From contig NZ_JAJOIL010000027.1 in the NCBI RefSeq assembly GCF_021209385.1, forward strand, positions 1-64,000: DNA of 64,000 nucleotides, given 5' to 3'. Under the pieces are notes generated by a model. That model was not told where the DNA came from. It searched no databases and saw only the letters and a program-made list of their open reading frames with translations. Below are positions 38,624 to 47,597 of this stretch, in pieces (the stretch's first letter is position 1; each line of letters begins with the position of its first letter). A program made the position numbers and the translations under genes. This DNA comes from Seleniivibrio sp. Its GTDB lineage: Bacteria > Chrysiogenota > Deferribacteres > Deferribacterales > Geovibrionaceae.

Positions 38624-39607
38624 TTACTTTTTTAACATCATTATGCCGAAAAAAACCGCCATGAACACAATGATGCCTATTGAGGTATAAAGCAGTCTGT
38701 AGCTGAGGCTTTCTGCTTTATCCATCTGTTCCTTATAAAATTCTTCCAGCTTACCGTCAATTTCTTTAAGGACGTTCAGTTCCTTTTCTATCTTTTCCCG
38801 GCAGTTATTAAGTTCTTCTTCAGATTCCATCTCGACAAGAGCGCCGATATAGATTATCAGGCTCTCCTGAATATTATATATGGACTGTGCAAGATAGTCG
38901 AATCTATCAGTGAACTTATAAAACAGGGTCTTGCGCAGTTCCGGCAGAAGCTTAGTCTGAACCCGCTTAAATCTGTCTTTGAGTTCCGGACTCATGTTGT
39001 TAATATCGTCAACACGATCCACATCGTTAAGTATCTGGCGTGTCATGACAACATAATGGTCGCACATGTCCGAAAGGGTGCTTGTGTTCACAAAGACTTT
39101 TTTGCCCTTAGGCGGGTTCTGTTTCAGATAATTGCGGATTTGAAAAAAACCTGAAGCTATTTTAACCGTTTTACGTTTCTTAACAGGTTTAACGGTTATC
39201 CGTTTCATATCAAGCGCTTCCAGAGTTTCGATTATATCTGCCGGCGTAAATATGTAATGGTTTTTCCCGTCGAGAATATCGCGTGTGTCTTCGTCAAGAT
39301 TCGAGTTTGTGAAAAAGAAGAGTTTTGTCAGCCCCTCTTCATTCATAGTACGCAGAACATCGGACGAAACATATCTGTCGATATCTTCGCCGTTTCTCGC
39401 TATTTCAATCCAGACCATGGCTGATTCTTCACTTTTGGATGAACGCCAGAGCTCGATTCTCCGCTTTCCTTCCTCGTCTTTAATACTTCTGTGGACTGTG
39501 AAGGTGAAGTCATGCATGACTTCCGTGACAAATTCATAAAACTTGTTGAGTTTTATGTTAAAGAAGTCCTGATATGTTATTTTCTGTTCGTCGTTATCTT
39601 CGCTCAT
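38624..39607 (-). CDS. Tail-anchored protein with possible restriction-endonuclease-like fold
   Basis: From ATG 39607 it has 327 residues; the ATG four codons earlier overlaps the OmpA-like stop and has no better site. The N-terminal 115 residues read like a degenerate Mrr/RecB-type nuclease fold: AMVWIEIARNGEDIDRYVSS, then a strand LTKLFFFTNSNLDEDTRDIL. The family's usual QxK core is not intact. A helical middle and a coiled-coil (about 265-300) lead to one C-terminal membrane helix (about 302-325). Function unknown. It lies between the chemotaxis and phosphatase/STAS groups. Confidence 0.5.
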   Translation of the reverse strand: MSEDNDEQKITYQDFFNIKLNKFYEFVTEVMHDFTFTVHRSIKDEEGKRRIELWRSSKSEESAMVWIEIARNGEDIDRYVSSDVLRTMNEEGLTKLFFFTNSNLDEDTRDILDGKNHYIFTPADIIETLEALDMKRITVKPVKKRKTVKIASGFFQIRNYLKQNPPKGKKVFVNTSTLSDMCDHYVVMTRQILNDVDRVDDINNMSPELKDRFKRVQTKLLPELRKTLFYKFTDRFDYLAQSIYNIQESLIIYIGALVEMESEEELNNCREKIEKELNVLKEIDGKLEEFYKEQMDKAESLSYRLLYTSIGIIVFMAVFFGIMMLKK

Positions 39608-40502
39608 ATACCACTGCACGCCTGTTTAGCGGCTGTCCCTGCGGTCTGTTGGGTGCGACAGGGTATGCAGGTCCCATGCCCATCATTTTAATGGACGAGC
39701 CTGCCAGCCCGTTTGAAAGTATTTTTGATTTAACGAATGTCGCACGTTTGTTTGAAAGCTCTATGTTGTCTTTGTATTCGACATTAGGGATAACGCGTAC
39801 ATCATCCGTGTGTCCGATTATCACATATTTTTTATTTTTGCTGAGAGACTTAAGCATGCTTATGCTGTCCTGCGAAAGTTTTGTACTGAATTTTCCAAGA
39901 TCGAAATAGACAATGCCTATCTCTTTAAGATCCTTGTCTCTTATGCCGTTAGAATCACATTCCTTACCGTTCTTTTCAAAAACGGCAACGACATATGTGT
40001 CCTTTTTAACGTTTTTAAGCGAATAGCTGTCTGAAACATCAACCTGTTCGCCATTGACAACAAGTTTGACAAGTGTCTGGCACGGACCGGGTTTGAGTTT
40101 GAAATCCACGTCAGCTCCGTCTTTTACGGCAAACTTGCCAATGGGCTGGATATCGCCTTCACCGAGTTTCGTGACGCTGATTTCATGATCTGAGGGAGAA
40201 GCGGGTGCAGTTGTCTGAGCCTCTGTTCCTCTGGAAGTATTTACATTCGGATTGTAAGGAGCACCTGGTTCCGACTGTTCGATAGATAATATCTGCCAGC
40301 CGTTAAGTGCCACGTTTTCACGAGCCTCCTCTTCATTCTCTGCCCAGACGCGCATCTGAGTTGTCATGTTTGAATCGGGGCGCGCAACTATAACGCGATA
40401 GAATTTGCGATCGTTAGCTGAACTATCTCCACCATATAAAACGGCGGAAATTAGGATTAGGCTTAGAAAGCTTCGGAGAAAGGTCACGGAAATTATTTTC
40501 AT
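39594..40502 (-). CDS. OmpA-family peptidoglycan-associated envelope protein
   Basis: 302 residues from ATG 40502. This start yields a clean signal peptide (FLRSFLSLILISAVLYG, cleavage near DSSA). After a small beta-rich segment (FYRVIVARPDSN) and a Thr/Ser/Pro linker comes a C-terminal OmpA-like domain: IGIVYFDLGKFSTKLSQDS, VIIGHTDDVR and LSNKRATFVKSKILSNGL, ending MMGMGPAYPVAPN. Such domains bind peptidoglycan non-covalently and could help anchor the motor, but MotB membrane features are absent. The gene overlaps the preceding small secreted-protein gene by about 80 bases. Confidence 0.8.
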   Translation of the reverse strand: MKIISVTFLRSFLSLILISAVLYGGDSSANDRKFYRVIVARPDSNMTTQMRVWAENEEEARENVALNGWQILSIEQSEPGAPYNPNVNTSRGTEAQTTAPASPSDHEISVTKLGEGDIQPIGKFAVKDGADVDFKLKPGPCQTLVKLVVNGEQVDVSDSYSLKNVKKDTYVVAVFEKNGKECDSNGIRDKDLKEIGIVYFDLGKFSTKLSQDSISMLKSLSKNKKYVIIGHTDDVRVIPNVEYKDNIELSNKRATFVKSKILSNGLAGSSIKMMGMGPAYPVAPNRPQGQPLNRRAVVYERR

Positions 40503-40743
40503 CAAGTTTATACTGTTTTGCTGCTGCTTCAAAGTCGTCACCTTTCACGACGTCTACGACGGTTAGTTCGTAAATAATATCTTTTCCGCCGTAGTAGTGT
40601 AAGAATGCGGATGGTTGGAGTTTCGAGGCGGTCTGGAAACGTCTGGTTTCCGTGACCACCTCGTATATGTAAATCTTAGCCGTAGCTGTACGGCAAAATA
40701 TCAATACTAAACTAAGAGTTAGAAGAGTTCGCCATAAGCTCAT
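40423..40743 (-). CDS. Small secreted protein overlapping cheA and the OmpA-like gene
   Basis: The 106 residues begin with a signal peptide (LLTLSLVLIFCRTATA) and continue as a charged, soluble sequence (YEVVTETRRFQTASKLQ, then VVKGDDFEAAAKQYKLDENN). It starts 32 bases before the cheA stop and ends well inside the OmpA-like gene, both in other frames. The N-terminal secretion signal and codon-like composition make it credible, but no family is recognised. Confidence 0.5.
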   Translation of the reverse strand: MSLWRTLLTLSLVLIFCRTATAKIYIYEVVTETRRFQTASKLQPSAFLHYYGGKDIIYELTVVDVVKGDDFEAAAKQYKLDENNFRDLSPKLSKPNPNFRRFIWWR

Positions 40744-42793
40744 CTATTTTGTCCATCAGCATCTGCATGTTCAGAGGCTTAAGGAGGAAAGCGTCGATAC
40801 CCGCCGCTGATATTTTTTTACGTTCGGATATTTCCGATCTGCCTGACGCTGCGATGATGGGCTTATCATAGCCTTTTTCTCTGAGACTTCTTGCAACCTC
40901 GTAACCGTCCATATCAGGCATCATGATGTCGGTTATGACGATGTCCGGATCAAGCTTATCGATCATCTTTACAGCGTCTTTGCCGCTTGTTACCTCTTTG
41001 GTCTCCATCCAGCCTGTGGATGTGAGCAGCCTGCTGATTATCTTGCGGTCTGTTGCCGAATCGTCGATTATCAGAACTGTTATTTTATTGTTAGTCTTTC
41101 TGCCGGAATCAACTTTTTTCTTCTGGCGGAATCTTCTTGGCATTTTGGAGGCAATTTCCATTACGCCTGCGACGTCGATGATAAGGCGTACGCGTCCGTC
41201 ACCCATGATGGTAGCGCCTGCTATACCTTCGTTACCGCTGAGGTATTCACCCAGAGATTTAATAACGATCTCTTCCTGACCGACAAGCTTGTTGACGATG
41301 AAGCCGAGGCGTTTTTCAGCTATACCGACGACAACGACATAAATGTCTTCGTCATAGGATTCCTGAAATTCGTATATTTCGTTCAGGCGGATAAGGCTGA
41401 GAACGGAATCGCGCAGTTTAAGAACTTCACGTCCTTCAAAGCTGTGTATCTGTTTTTCGTTTATGCGAACTGTCTCGATAACTGAAACAAGCGGGATTGC
41501 GAGCACCTCGCCGGATACTTCAACGAGAAGTGCCTGAATGATGGCGAGTGTAAGGGGCAGCTTCATTTTGAAGCGTGTTCCGTGACCTATTTCAGATTCT
41601 ATGTTAATAATACCGTTCAGTTTTTCAATGTTAGTCTTAACAACGTCCATACCGACGCCGCGACCTGAAACGTCTGTTATCTGTGCGGCAGTTGAAAAAC
41701 CGGGACGGAAGATGAGACCGTATGCAGTCTCGTTATCCATGTTTTTGGCTTCTTCGGGGCTGATAACGTTCTTTTCGACAGCTTTCTTTTTAAGCATGTC
41801 AGGGTCGAGACCTTTACCGTCGTCTTTAATTTCAACAACGATGTGGTTGCCTTCGTGATAAGCAGACAGATTTACAATACCTTTATCTGGTTTGCCTTTT
41901 TTGCGTCTTTCTGCGGGAACCTCGACACCGTGGTCAACAGCGTTTCTGATCATGTGCATCAGGGGGTCGCCTATCTCTTCCACGACAGATTTATCAAGTT
42001 CTGTCTCTTCACCTGTGATCACAAGGTCTATGTCCTTCTGCATGTCGCGGCAGAGGTCGCGCACCATGCGGGGGAATTTGTTGAAAACTTTGCCGATGGG
42101 AACCATTCTGGTCTTCATAACTGCGAGTTGCAGTTCAGTGGAGATAAGACCGATCTGTGATGTGGTCTCCATAAGCTGTTCGACCAGATATTCGCCTTCA
42201 AATTTCTTTTCCAGTTCGCCGGATATCTGTCCGATACGGTTACGGGAAAGAACAAGCTCGCCCACGAGGTTCATAAGTGAATCCAGACGTGAAACGTCAA
42301 CGCGAATGGTCTGTTCAACGGCAACAGCGGCTTTTTTGACCTGCTCGACGCTCTCTCTTTTTGCGCTTGCGCCTGCGGATGCTTCGCTTGCGCCGCCCAT
42401 TCCGAGTTTTCCTTCGTTTGCAAGCTTGAGCTTGGGAACGATTTCGTCGATTGACGCCGTGTTTGTACCGTTTTTAATATCTGCAATGATAGTTTTTGTA
42501 ACGTCAACAAACTCAAGCAGAACGTCCATTATCTCAGGAGTAACCTGCATTTCGTTCTTTCTCAGTTTGTTGAGGATTTCTTCAGCGTGGTGGGTAACGC
42601 TGCTCATCTTGTCAAACCCAAGGAAGGACGAAGCACCTTTCATGGTGTGAGCCGCCCTGAATATTTTATTCAGAAGTTCAAAGTCATTTTTTCTGTTTTC
42701 CAGTTCAATAAGATCCTGATCGAGACTTTCGATTATTTCATCTGTCTCAAGAATAAAGTCCTGAACAAGGTCCTGCATTTCATTATTGCTCAT
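40712..42793 (-). CDS. cheA: Chemotaxis histidine kinase CheA with fused receiver
   Basis: The central chemotaxis kinase. The 693 residues have an Hpt domain with phospho-accepting His49 (FRAAHTMKGASSF), a dimerisation domain (about 170-230) and a CheA-type ATPase with HMIRNAVDHG, DDGKGLD and DVSGRGVGMDVV. A CheW-like domain follows (about 415-555), then a C-terminal receiver (about 570-690; VLIIDDSATDR and IVITDIMMP with an intact aspartate). A receiver on CheA may act as a phosphate sink or an alternative output. GGAGG lies before the ATG. It follows cheZ by 15 bases. Confidence 0.96.
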   Translation of the reverse strand: MSNNEMQDLVQDFILETDEIIESLDQDLIELENRKNDFELLNKIFRAAHTMKGASSFLGFDKMSSVTHHAEEILNKLRKNEMQVTPEIMDVLLEFVDVTKTIIADIKNGTNTASIDEIVPKLKLANEGKLGMGGASEASAGASAKRESVEQVKKAAVAVEQTIRVDVSRLDSLMNLVGELVLSRNRIGQISGELEKKFEGEYLVEQLMETTSQIGLISTELQLAVMKTRMVPIGKVFNKFPRMVRDLCRDMQKDIDLVITGEETELDKSVVEEIGDPLMHMIRNAVDHGVEVPAERRKKGKPDKGIVNLSAYHEGNHIVVEIKDDGKGLDPDMLKKKAVEKNVISPEEAKNMDNETAYGLIFRPGFSTAAQITDVSGRGVGMDVVKTNIEKLNGIINIESEIGHGTRFKMKLPLTLAIIQALLVEVSGEVLAIPLVSVIETVRINEKQIHSFEGREVLKLRDSVLSLIRLNEIYEFQESYDEDIYVVVVGIAEKRLGFIVNKLVGQEEIVIKSLGEYLSGNEGIAGATIMGDGRVRLIIDVAGVMEIASKMPRRFRQKKKVDSGRKTNNKITVLIIDDSATDRKIISRLLTSTGWMETKEVTSGKDAVKMIDKLDPDIVITDIMMPDMDGYEVARSLREKGYDKPIIAASGRSEISERKKISAAGIDAFLLKPLNMQMLMDKIDELMANSSNS

Positions 42794-42808
42794 GGTGTCC
42801 TCCGGACC

Positions 42809-43441
42809 TTACTGACCGAACTCTTTAAGGAGTTCGTCAACAAGATTCTGGTCTTTTAAAAGGTCTTTTTTATCTTTGATCATATCAAGCATCTGAACGT
42901 CGATCTTATTCTCTTTAACGCCGAACATGAGAACAAGATGCGCCAGCCTTTCCTGAAGGTCATAAATTATTTTAACAAGCTTATCTATTTTTTGCTTGGT
43001 AATGTCCTGAAATTCCAGAGAAGCAATAATATCGAAACAGGTGTCCTGACCGCCGAGTGCTTTGTCGCGCAGTCTGTCTATTATTCCGCCGGCAAGTCCG
43101 AATTGTCCGGCGGCAACCTGATCCTTTATTGTTTGTATGTTTTCTCTGATATCATCCGTTATGAAATTGATTTTGTCAACACAGGTAAGAACGTTTTCCG
43201 AAGCGGTTTTCGAGTCTGCAATGATGGCTTTCAGCGTGTCTTCAAACCCAGGAAGGTCTTCATAGCTGTCTTCCACTGTATCGTACACAGCTTTCAGCTT
43301 GTTTATGGCATCGCTGAAATATTGTGCGATATGATAAAGTTCGTTTTCGGCGTTAACGTCAACGCCTGCAACGTCATAATTCCCTTCATTGATGCTTCTG
43401 GCGATATCCAGAAGTTCGTTTATGTCTTTGTAATCAGACAT
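42809..43441 (-). CDS. cheZ: CheY-P phosphatase CheZ
   Basis: From ATG 43441 the protein has 210 residues; longer frames run back into cheY. It is mostly helical. The catalytic pattern FQDITKQ gives Asp146 and Gln150, matching the D-x3-Q of CheZ, and the C-terminus VDELLKEFGQ resembles the CheY-binding peptide of CheZ (VDDLLDSLGF). The start lies four bases after the last coding base of cheY, with GGGA upstream. CheZ is unusual outside Proteobacteria, so the motif match is worth noting. Confidence 0.85.
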   Translation of the reverse strand: MSDYKDINELLDIARSINEGNYDVAGVDVNAENELYHIAQYFSDAINKLKAVYDTVEDSYEDLPGFEDTLKAIIADSKTASENVLTCVDKINFITDDIRENIQTIKDQVAAGQFGLAGGIIDRLRDKALGGQDTCFDIIASLEFQDITKQKIDKLVKIIYDLQERLAHLVLMFGVKENKIDVQMLDMIKDKKDLLKDQNLVDELLKEFGQ

Positions 43442-43442
43442 A

Positions 43443-43820
43443 TTACAGTCCCAGAAGCTTGTTAACCTTCTCCTGAAGAGTATCCGGTGTGAACGGCTTA
43501 ACAACATAGTTGTTAACACCGCTGCGCAGTGCAGTAAGGATATCTTCTTTGGCGGCTTCTGTGGTCACCATGAGTATGGGCGTCTCTTTGTATTCGTCCT
43601 TCGCTCTGAGTGTTTTTACGAAGGTTAGTCCGTCCATTTCAGGCATGTTCCAGTCGGTGATTATCAAATCAACTTCGTTTTTTGCAAGCACATCAAGACC
43701 TTCAACGCCATTACCTGCTTCAAGAACGTTTGTGAAGCCCAGTTTGGTGAGGGTATTCTTGATGATTCTGCGCATCGTTGAAGAATCGTCAACTGTTATA
43801 ATCACATGGTCGTAAGCCAT
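43443..43820 (-). CDS. cheY: Chemotaxis response regulator CheY
   Basis: 125 residues from ATG 43820, which has GGAGG upstream, five codons after an earlier ATG. It is a single receiver domain with Asp11, Asp12, phospho-accepting Asp56 in LIITDWNMPEMDG, Thr in MVTTEAA and Lys in YVVKPF. The DWNMPEMDG string and neighbours cheZ and cheA identify it as the motor-switch signal rather than a generic regulator. It is expected to bind FliM/FliN, encoded just upstream. Confidence 0.94.
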   Translation of the reverse strand: MAYDHVIITVDDSSTMRRIIKNTLTKLGFTNVLEAGNGVEGLDVLAKNEVDLIITDWNMPEMDGLTFVKTLRAKDEYKETPILMVTTEAAKEDILTALRSGVNNYVVKPFTPDTLQEKVNKLLGL

Positions 43821-43850
43821 TATCGGGTCCTCCACCTGTTTATATACAAT

Positions 43851-43881
43851 ATATTATTTCCAAAACAGCGGGTACTGTCAA
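43851..43881 (-). promoter_or_regulatory. Possible sigma-70 promoter for cheY-cheZ-cheA
   Basis: On the minus strand a perfect TTGACA (43881-43876) overlaps the fliN stop codon. It is followed after 17 bases by AATAAT or after 19 by TAATAT. It is in the 57-base gap before cheY. Confidence 0.45.
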
Positions 43882-44795
43882 TCTTTTAATTTCTTTATCC
43901 GCTCTGCACGGCTGACAATTTCTTTTATGCGGAAGCCGAAATAGCCGTCCACGATAACGACCTCGCCTCTTGCGATGACTTTGTTGTTAATCACAAGTTC
44001 AACAGGTTCGTCTGCGGATTCGTCAAGTTCTATAATATTACCTGATCCCATTGTGAGAATATCCTTTAAAAACATGTTTGTCGAACCCATTTTCACACTT
44101 ATGGGAACATCAATATCGAGAAGCAGGTCCAGATTGCCCGGAGTGTGTCCATGTCCGCCTCCGCCTATCTCCGGAATATGCACTCCGGCTTCGTCGTCTG
44201 GAAACTTGAAAGCCGCTCCGAAATCAGGTTCTTCACTAAAAGAGGTTCCGCCGGAACCGCCTCCGAACTCGTTCAGCAGTGAGCTGTCGGTGTAAAAGCG
44301 GAAAGTCGTGCTTGTGGAGCCTATGCTGAGTGCAGCGTCCACCACCATATATTCAGCAGCCTGAAAAAGTGCAGGCGCATCGTTAACCATTACATCGTCT
44401 ATTCTGAAAGAAACCTTAACGCCGGTTTTCTCTTTAACCGGTTCGCCGCATGCAGCCAGAAGCTGAGATGCGTATTCTTTTATAGCGTCCTTGTCGTCCG
44501 GCTCCAGTTTGTCTTTGCCCGGTTCGTCCATCATCATCATAAGATTGGTCATGTATGTGATGTCCACGGTGTTGAACATTATGCCCGCTTCCATACCGGA
44601 GTTTTCCTCTGTAACCAGAATGAGGGTTTGTTCCTCGTATCCGGATGTGAGATCGTCGGGGTTTGCAGAACTCACCTGTGCAAAAGAGAGGCTTACGTCT
44701 TTATCCATTGACATGCTGGTGATAGTGTTTTTAAACACATCCAGAAGAACATTGGTCAGCGAGGAATGTCTGCTGTCACTCAGCGGTGTTTTCAT
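43878..44795 (-). CDS. Flagellar motor switch protein FliN/FliY
   Basis: Part of the C-ring that sets rotation direction. The 305 residues have an N-terminal CheC-like domain (about 15-175) and a C-terminal SpoA/FliN domain (about 222-300: DLLLDIDVPISVKMG, ILTMGSGNIIELDESADEPVEL, VIARGEVVIVDGYFGFRI). The two-part structure resembles FliY more than the short FliN. The CheC half lacks an obvious paired E-x3-N phosphatase motif, so CheY-P hydrolysis is not claimed, and CheZ is also present. The start lies within the end of fliM with GGAG upstream. Confidence 0.9.
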   Translation of the reverse strand: MKTPLSDSRHSSLTNVLLDVFKNTITSMSMDKDVSLSFAQVSSANPDDLTSGYEEQTLILVTEENSGMEAGIMFNTVDITYMTNLMMMMDEPGKDKLEPDDKDAIKEYASQLLAACGEPVKEKTGVKVSFRIDDVMVNDAPALFQAAEYMVVDAALSIGSTSTTFRFYTDSSLLNEFGGGSGGTSFSEEPDFGAAFKFPDDEAGVHIPEIGGGGHGHTPGNLDLLLDIDVPISVKMGSTNMFLKDILTMGSGNIIELDESADEPVELVINNKVIARGEVVIVDGYFGFRIKEIVSRAERIKKLKD

Positions 44796-45786
44796 CGTTA
44801 TTCTCCGTTAAAAATTCCGTAATCTTCACAGCCTTTTTCACCCCTAAGGTGCCGACAGTACCGAGGAACTTTTTCTTGTTGTTAAGGAATATTTCCGAGG
44901 GTCTGTCGCTTTTTACGTTGAACATAACAAGATCTCCTTTTGAAAGCTCCAGTATGTCCTCTATGCTCAGTTTGCTGTGTCCCATGTATACTTTTGTGGA
45001 TACTTCCGTGTCGTTAAGGATACTGAGTATCTCGTTTTCGTTGTCGCCCATGGCTCCTTTTTTGGCACCTATGAGCCAGTCAGTGGAGCTTATCTTGCCG
45101 AGAACCGGTTCAAGAACTATGGCAGGGATACAGAGGTTCATCATACCCAGCACTTCTCCGAACTTTACCTCGAACACGACAAGAATGACAACTTCGTTCT
45201 GGGAAACGATCTGTATGATGTGGGGGCTGTTTTCAGACAGCTCCTTTTTCATCCGTATGTTGGGGATTATCTGCCGCCAGACCTCCTCAAGGTCTTTGAG
45301 GATAAGGCTTAAGATACCGTCCATAATATGCTGCTCAAGTGTGGTAAGCTCGCGTGTGTTGAACAGGGGCTTTCCCATTCCGCCAAGAAGTTTGTCAACG
45401 ATAGGGAAAACCAGCGACGGGTTTATCTCCAGTACTGTGTTTCCTTCCATGGGGATCATGCTTATGATGTTGAAACTGGTGGGGTCGGGAAGTGACATAA
45501 GGAATTCGCCGTATGTCATCTGGTCAACTGAAGTAAGTGTTATATCAGTGATTGTTCTCAGATAATTAGAGAGTGTAGACGAAAAGTTCCTTGCGAACTT
45601 GTCGTGCAGGTTTCGTATGGAGCGTAGCTGTTCCTTGCTTACGCGGTCGGGTCTTCGGAAATCGTAAACGGATATTTTCTTGGGGACAAAATCCAATTGT
45701 TCGACAGTATCATCCGACATCTCGTCGTCTGTCGAGACGGTTGACAGCAGGGCATCAATCTCCTCCTGACTAAGAATATCCGCCAT
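44776..45786 (-). CDS. fliM: Flagellar motor switch protein FliM
   Basis: A C-ring protein that receives CheY-P. The 336 residues start with LSQEEIDALL, the CheY-binding peptide, followed by the family-typical YDFRRPDRVSKEQLRSIRNLH. A CheC-like middle domain is next, then a C-terminal SpoA domain (about 255-330). AGGGTGAT precedes the ATG. Strict neighbours are fliN/Y downstream and cheB 10 bases upstream. Confidence 0.97.
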   Translation of the reverse strand: MADILSQEEIDALLSTVSTDDEMSDDTVEQLDFVPKKISVYDFRRPDRVSKEQLRSIRNLHDKFARNFSSTLSNYLRTITDITLTSVDQMTYGEFLMSLPDPTSFNIISMIPMEGNTVLEINPSLVFPIVDKLLGGMGKPLFNTRELTTLEQHIMDGILSLILKDLEEVWRQIIPNIRMKKELSENSPHIIQIVSQNEVVILVVFEVKFGEVLGMMNLCIPAIVLEPVLGKISSTDWLIGAKKGAMGDNENEILSILNDTEVSTKVYMGHSKLSIEDILELSKGDLVMFNVKSDRPSEIFLNNKKKFLGTVGTLGVKKAVKITEFLTENNDENTAE

Positions 45787-45796
45787 TTATCACCCT

Positions 45797-46867
45797 TTAC
45801 TTGCAGTATGCAACGATACGCTGGTATATCTCGTCCAGAGGGACAACTTCGTCATGTATGTTCGCTTCAACAACCGCTCTGGGCATGCCGTAGACAACGC
45901 ATGACGCTTCGTTCTGGGCGATGACGTTTCCGCCCTTAAGTTTCAGGAGCTGGAGCCCCTTCATTCCGTCGGAACCCATTCCCGTCATGATAACGCCGAG
46001 CGCGTCGCGCCCGATATTCTCCGCAACGGAAGCCACCGTGACATCCACGCTGGGGATATGCAGCGAGTTTGAAGGCTCCGGTGAAAGCTCTGTATAATAG
46101 TGGGGACCTACTTTTTTCAGTTTCATGTGTATGCCGCCTTTGGCGATGTACACTGTGTTGGGTTCAAGCTGCTCCTTGCCCTGCGCCTCGAGAACGTGAA
46201 GTTTGCTCAGTGAATCGAGCCTCTGGGCGAGGGATTTTGTAAAGTTCGGCGGCATGTGCTGAACCACAAGAACGGGGACGCCGAGGTCTGCCGGAAGCAT
46301 AGGGATAACCTTTTGCAGAGACTGGGGACCGCCTGTTGAAGTGCCGATCACAACAAGTTTCTTTTTGCTGGTTATCTTCGGAGCCGCCCTTGTTATCATG
46401 GGTGCAGCAGGAGCTGTCAGCCCGGAGGGCGCCATGGGTTTTCTCATGGATCTTGCGAAGAACGCCTTGCGTCTGCCGAAGTTTTTAACTTTTTCGCGCA
46501 GGTCGTCCTCAATTTTAAGCACGCCGAAGCTGGCGAATGATTTATCTTTCGGAATGAAGTCAACAGCGCCGAGGTCAAGTGCCTTAAGTGTCGCTTCCGC
46601 TCCCTCTGTGGTGAGTGAGCTGACCATGATAACGGGCAGAGGGTTTTCCGCCATTATCTTTTCAAGAGCCGTCAGTCCGTCCATCCTGGGCATTTCAATG
46701 TCCAGAGTGACAACATCAGGCTTAAGTGTCTTAACCTTTTCTATAGCTTCGATGCCGTTGATGGCTGTGCCTATGACCTGTATATCCGGGTCTTTGGCAA
46801 GCATACCTTCAATTGCCTTACGCATGAAGGCGGAATCATCAACAACAAGTACAGTGATCTTATTCAT
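45797..46867 (-). CDS. cheB: Chemotaxis protein-glutamate methylesterase CheB
   Basis: Removes methyl groups (or amides) from receptors when phosphorylated. The 356 residues have a receiver (1-120, Asp56 in VVTLDIEMPRMDG) and a methylesterase domain (about 165-355). The catalytic serine is in IGTSTGGPQSL, the histidine in VVQHMPPNFT, and the aspartate in MTGMGSDGMKGL. Its start lies inside the sigma-factor stop (ATGAATAA). Confidence 0.96.
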   Translation of the reverse strand: MNKITVLVVDDSAFMRKAIEGMLAKDPDIQVIGTAINGIEAIEKVKTLKPDVVTLDIEMPRMDGLTALEKIMAENPLPVIMVSSLTTEGAEATLKALDLGAVDFIPKDKSFASFGVLKIEDDLREKVKNFGRRKAFFARSMRKPMAPSGLTAPAAPMITRAAPKITSKKKLVVIGTSTGGPQSLQKVIPMLPADLGVPVLVVQHMPPNFTKSLAQRLDSLSKLHVLEAQGKEQLEPNTVYIAKGGIHMKLKKVGPHYYTELSPEPSNSLHIPSVDVTVASVAENIGRDALGVIMTGMGSDGMKGLQLLKLKGGNVIAQNEASCVVYGMPRAVVEANIHDEVVPLDEIYQRIVAYCK

Positions 46868-47597
46868 AAAACTCCCTCAGCCTCTTCTGAAGTTTTGATG
46901 CTGCCGCAGAGTGGATCTGTGACACTCTGGACTCTGTGATGCCCAAAACTTCAGCTATCTCCTTCATAGTAAGTTCTTCGTAATAATAGAGTGAAACGAC
47001 GTATTTCTCTTTTTCGCCCAGAGCGTCTATCTCTTCCGCCAGTTTTTCCACAAGCATGTTGCGTACGGTTTCGTCCTCTGGTGTCAGTCCGTTGAACTTA
47101 ATGAAATCCACAAGCGTGGTTTCACCGTCCGGTCCAATGGTTTCGTCAAGGCTGAGCACCTTGTCGTTTTCCATAAGTTCCTGAAGCCTGTGTACCTCTG
47201 TTTCGGAAAAGTCGCTGTTGCTGACAATTTCCTCAACGCTGGGTTTTTCACCGGAATGTCTGTAATGGCTGTCCATATGTCTTTCAAGCTGTTTGAGCCT
47301 TGTGCGAACATTTCTTGGGAGAAAGTCAAGGTTCCGAAGTGTGTCGAGTATCGCACCTTTGATACGTCTTTCGCCGTATGTATAAAAATTTACGTTTCTG
47401 TCTTTGTCAAATCGTTCGAGCGATTCTATAAGTCCGAGACATGCGGAAGAGTAGAGATCATCCACATCAACGCTGTCGGGCAGAGTGGTACTGATACGCA
47501 GAACCCATGACTTTATCTTCGGCATGAATTCCGTGATGATCTTTTCCTTCTCTTCCCTGCTGAATTTGTTACCTGATGCAGACTCGTAAGGCGTCAC
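46860..47597 (-). CDS. fliA: Flagellar sigma factor FliA (sigma-28)
   Basis: A sigma-70-type factor directing late flagellar genes. The 245 residues have region 2 with DVDDLYSSACLGLIESLERFD and FYTYGERRIKGAILDTLR, and LPRNVR entering region 3. The region 4 helix-turn-helix is YYYEELTMKEIAEVLGITESRVSQIHSAA. This is the WhiG/FliA group. The start is GTG 47597 overlapping the previous stop (ATGTGA). No anti-sigma FlgM is visible in the window. Confidence 0.93.
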   Translation of the reverse strand: MTPYESASGNKFSREEKEKIITEFMPKIKSWVLRISTTLPDSVDVDDLYSSACLGLIESLERFDKDRNVNFYTYGERRIKGAILDTLRNLDFLPRNVRTRLKQLERHMDSHYRHSGEKPSVEEIVSNSDFSETEVHRLQELMENDKVLSLDETIGPDGETTLVDFIKFNGLTPEDETVRNMLVEKLAEEIDALGEKEKYVVSLYYYEELTMKEIAEVLGITESRVSQIHSAAASKLQKRLREFYE

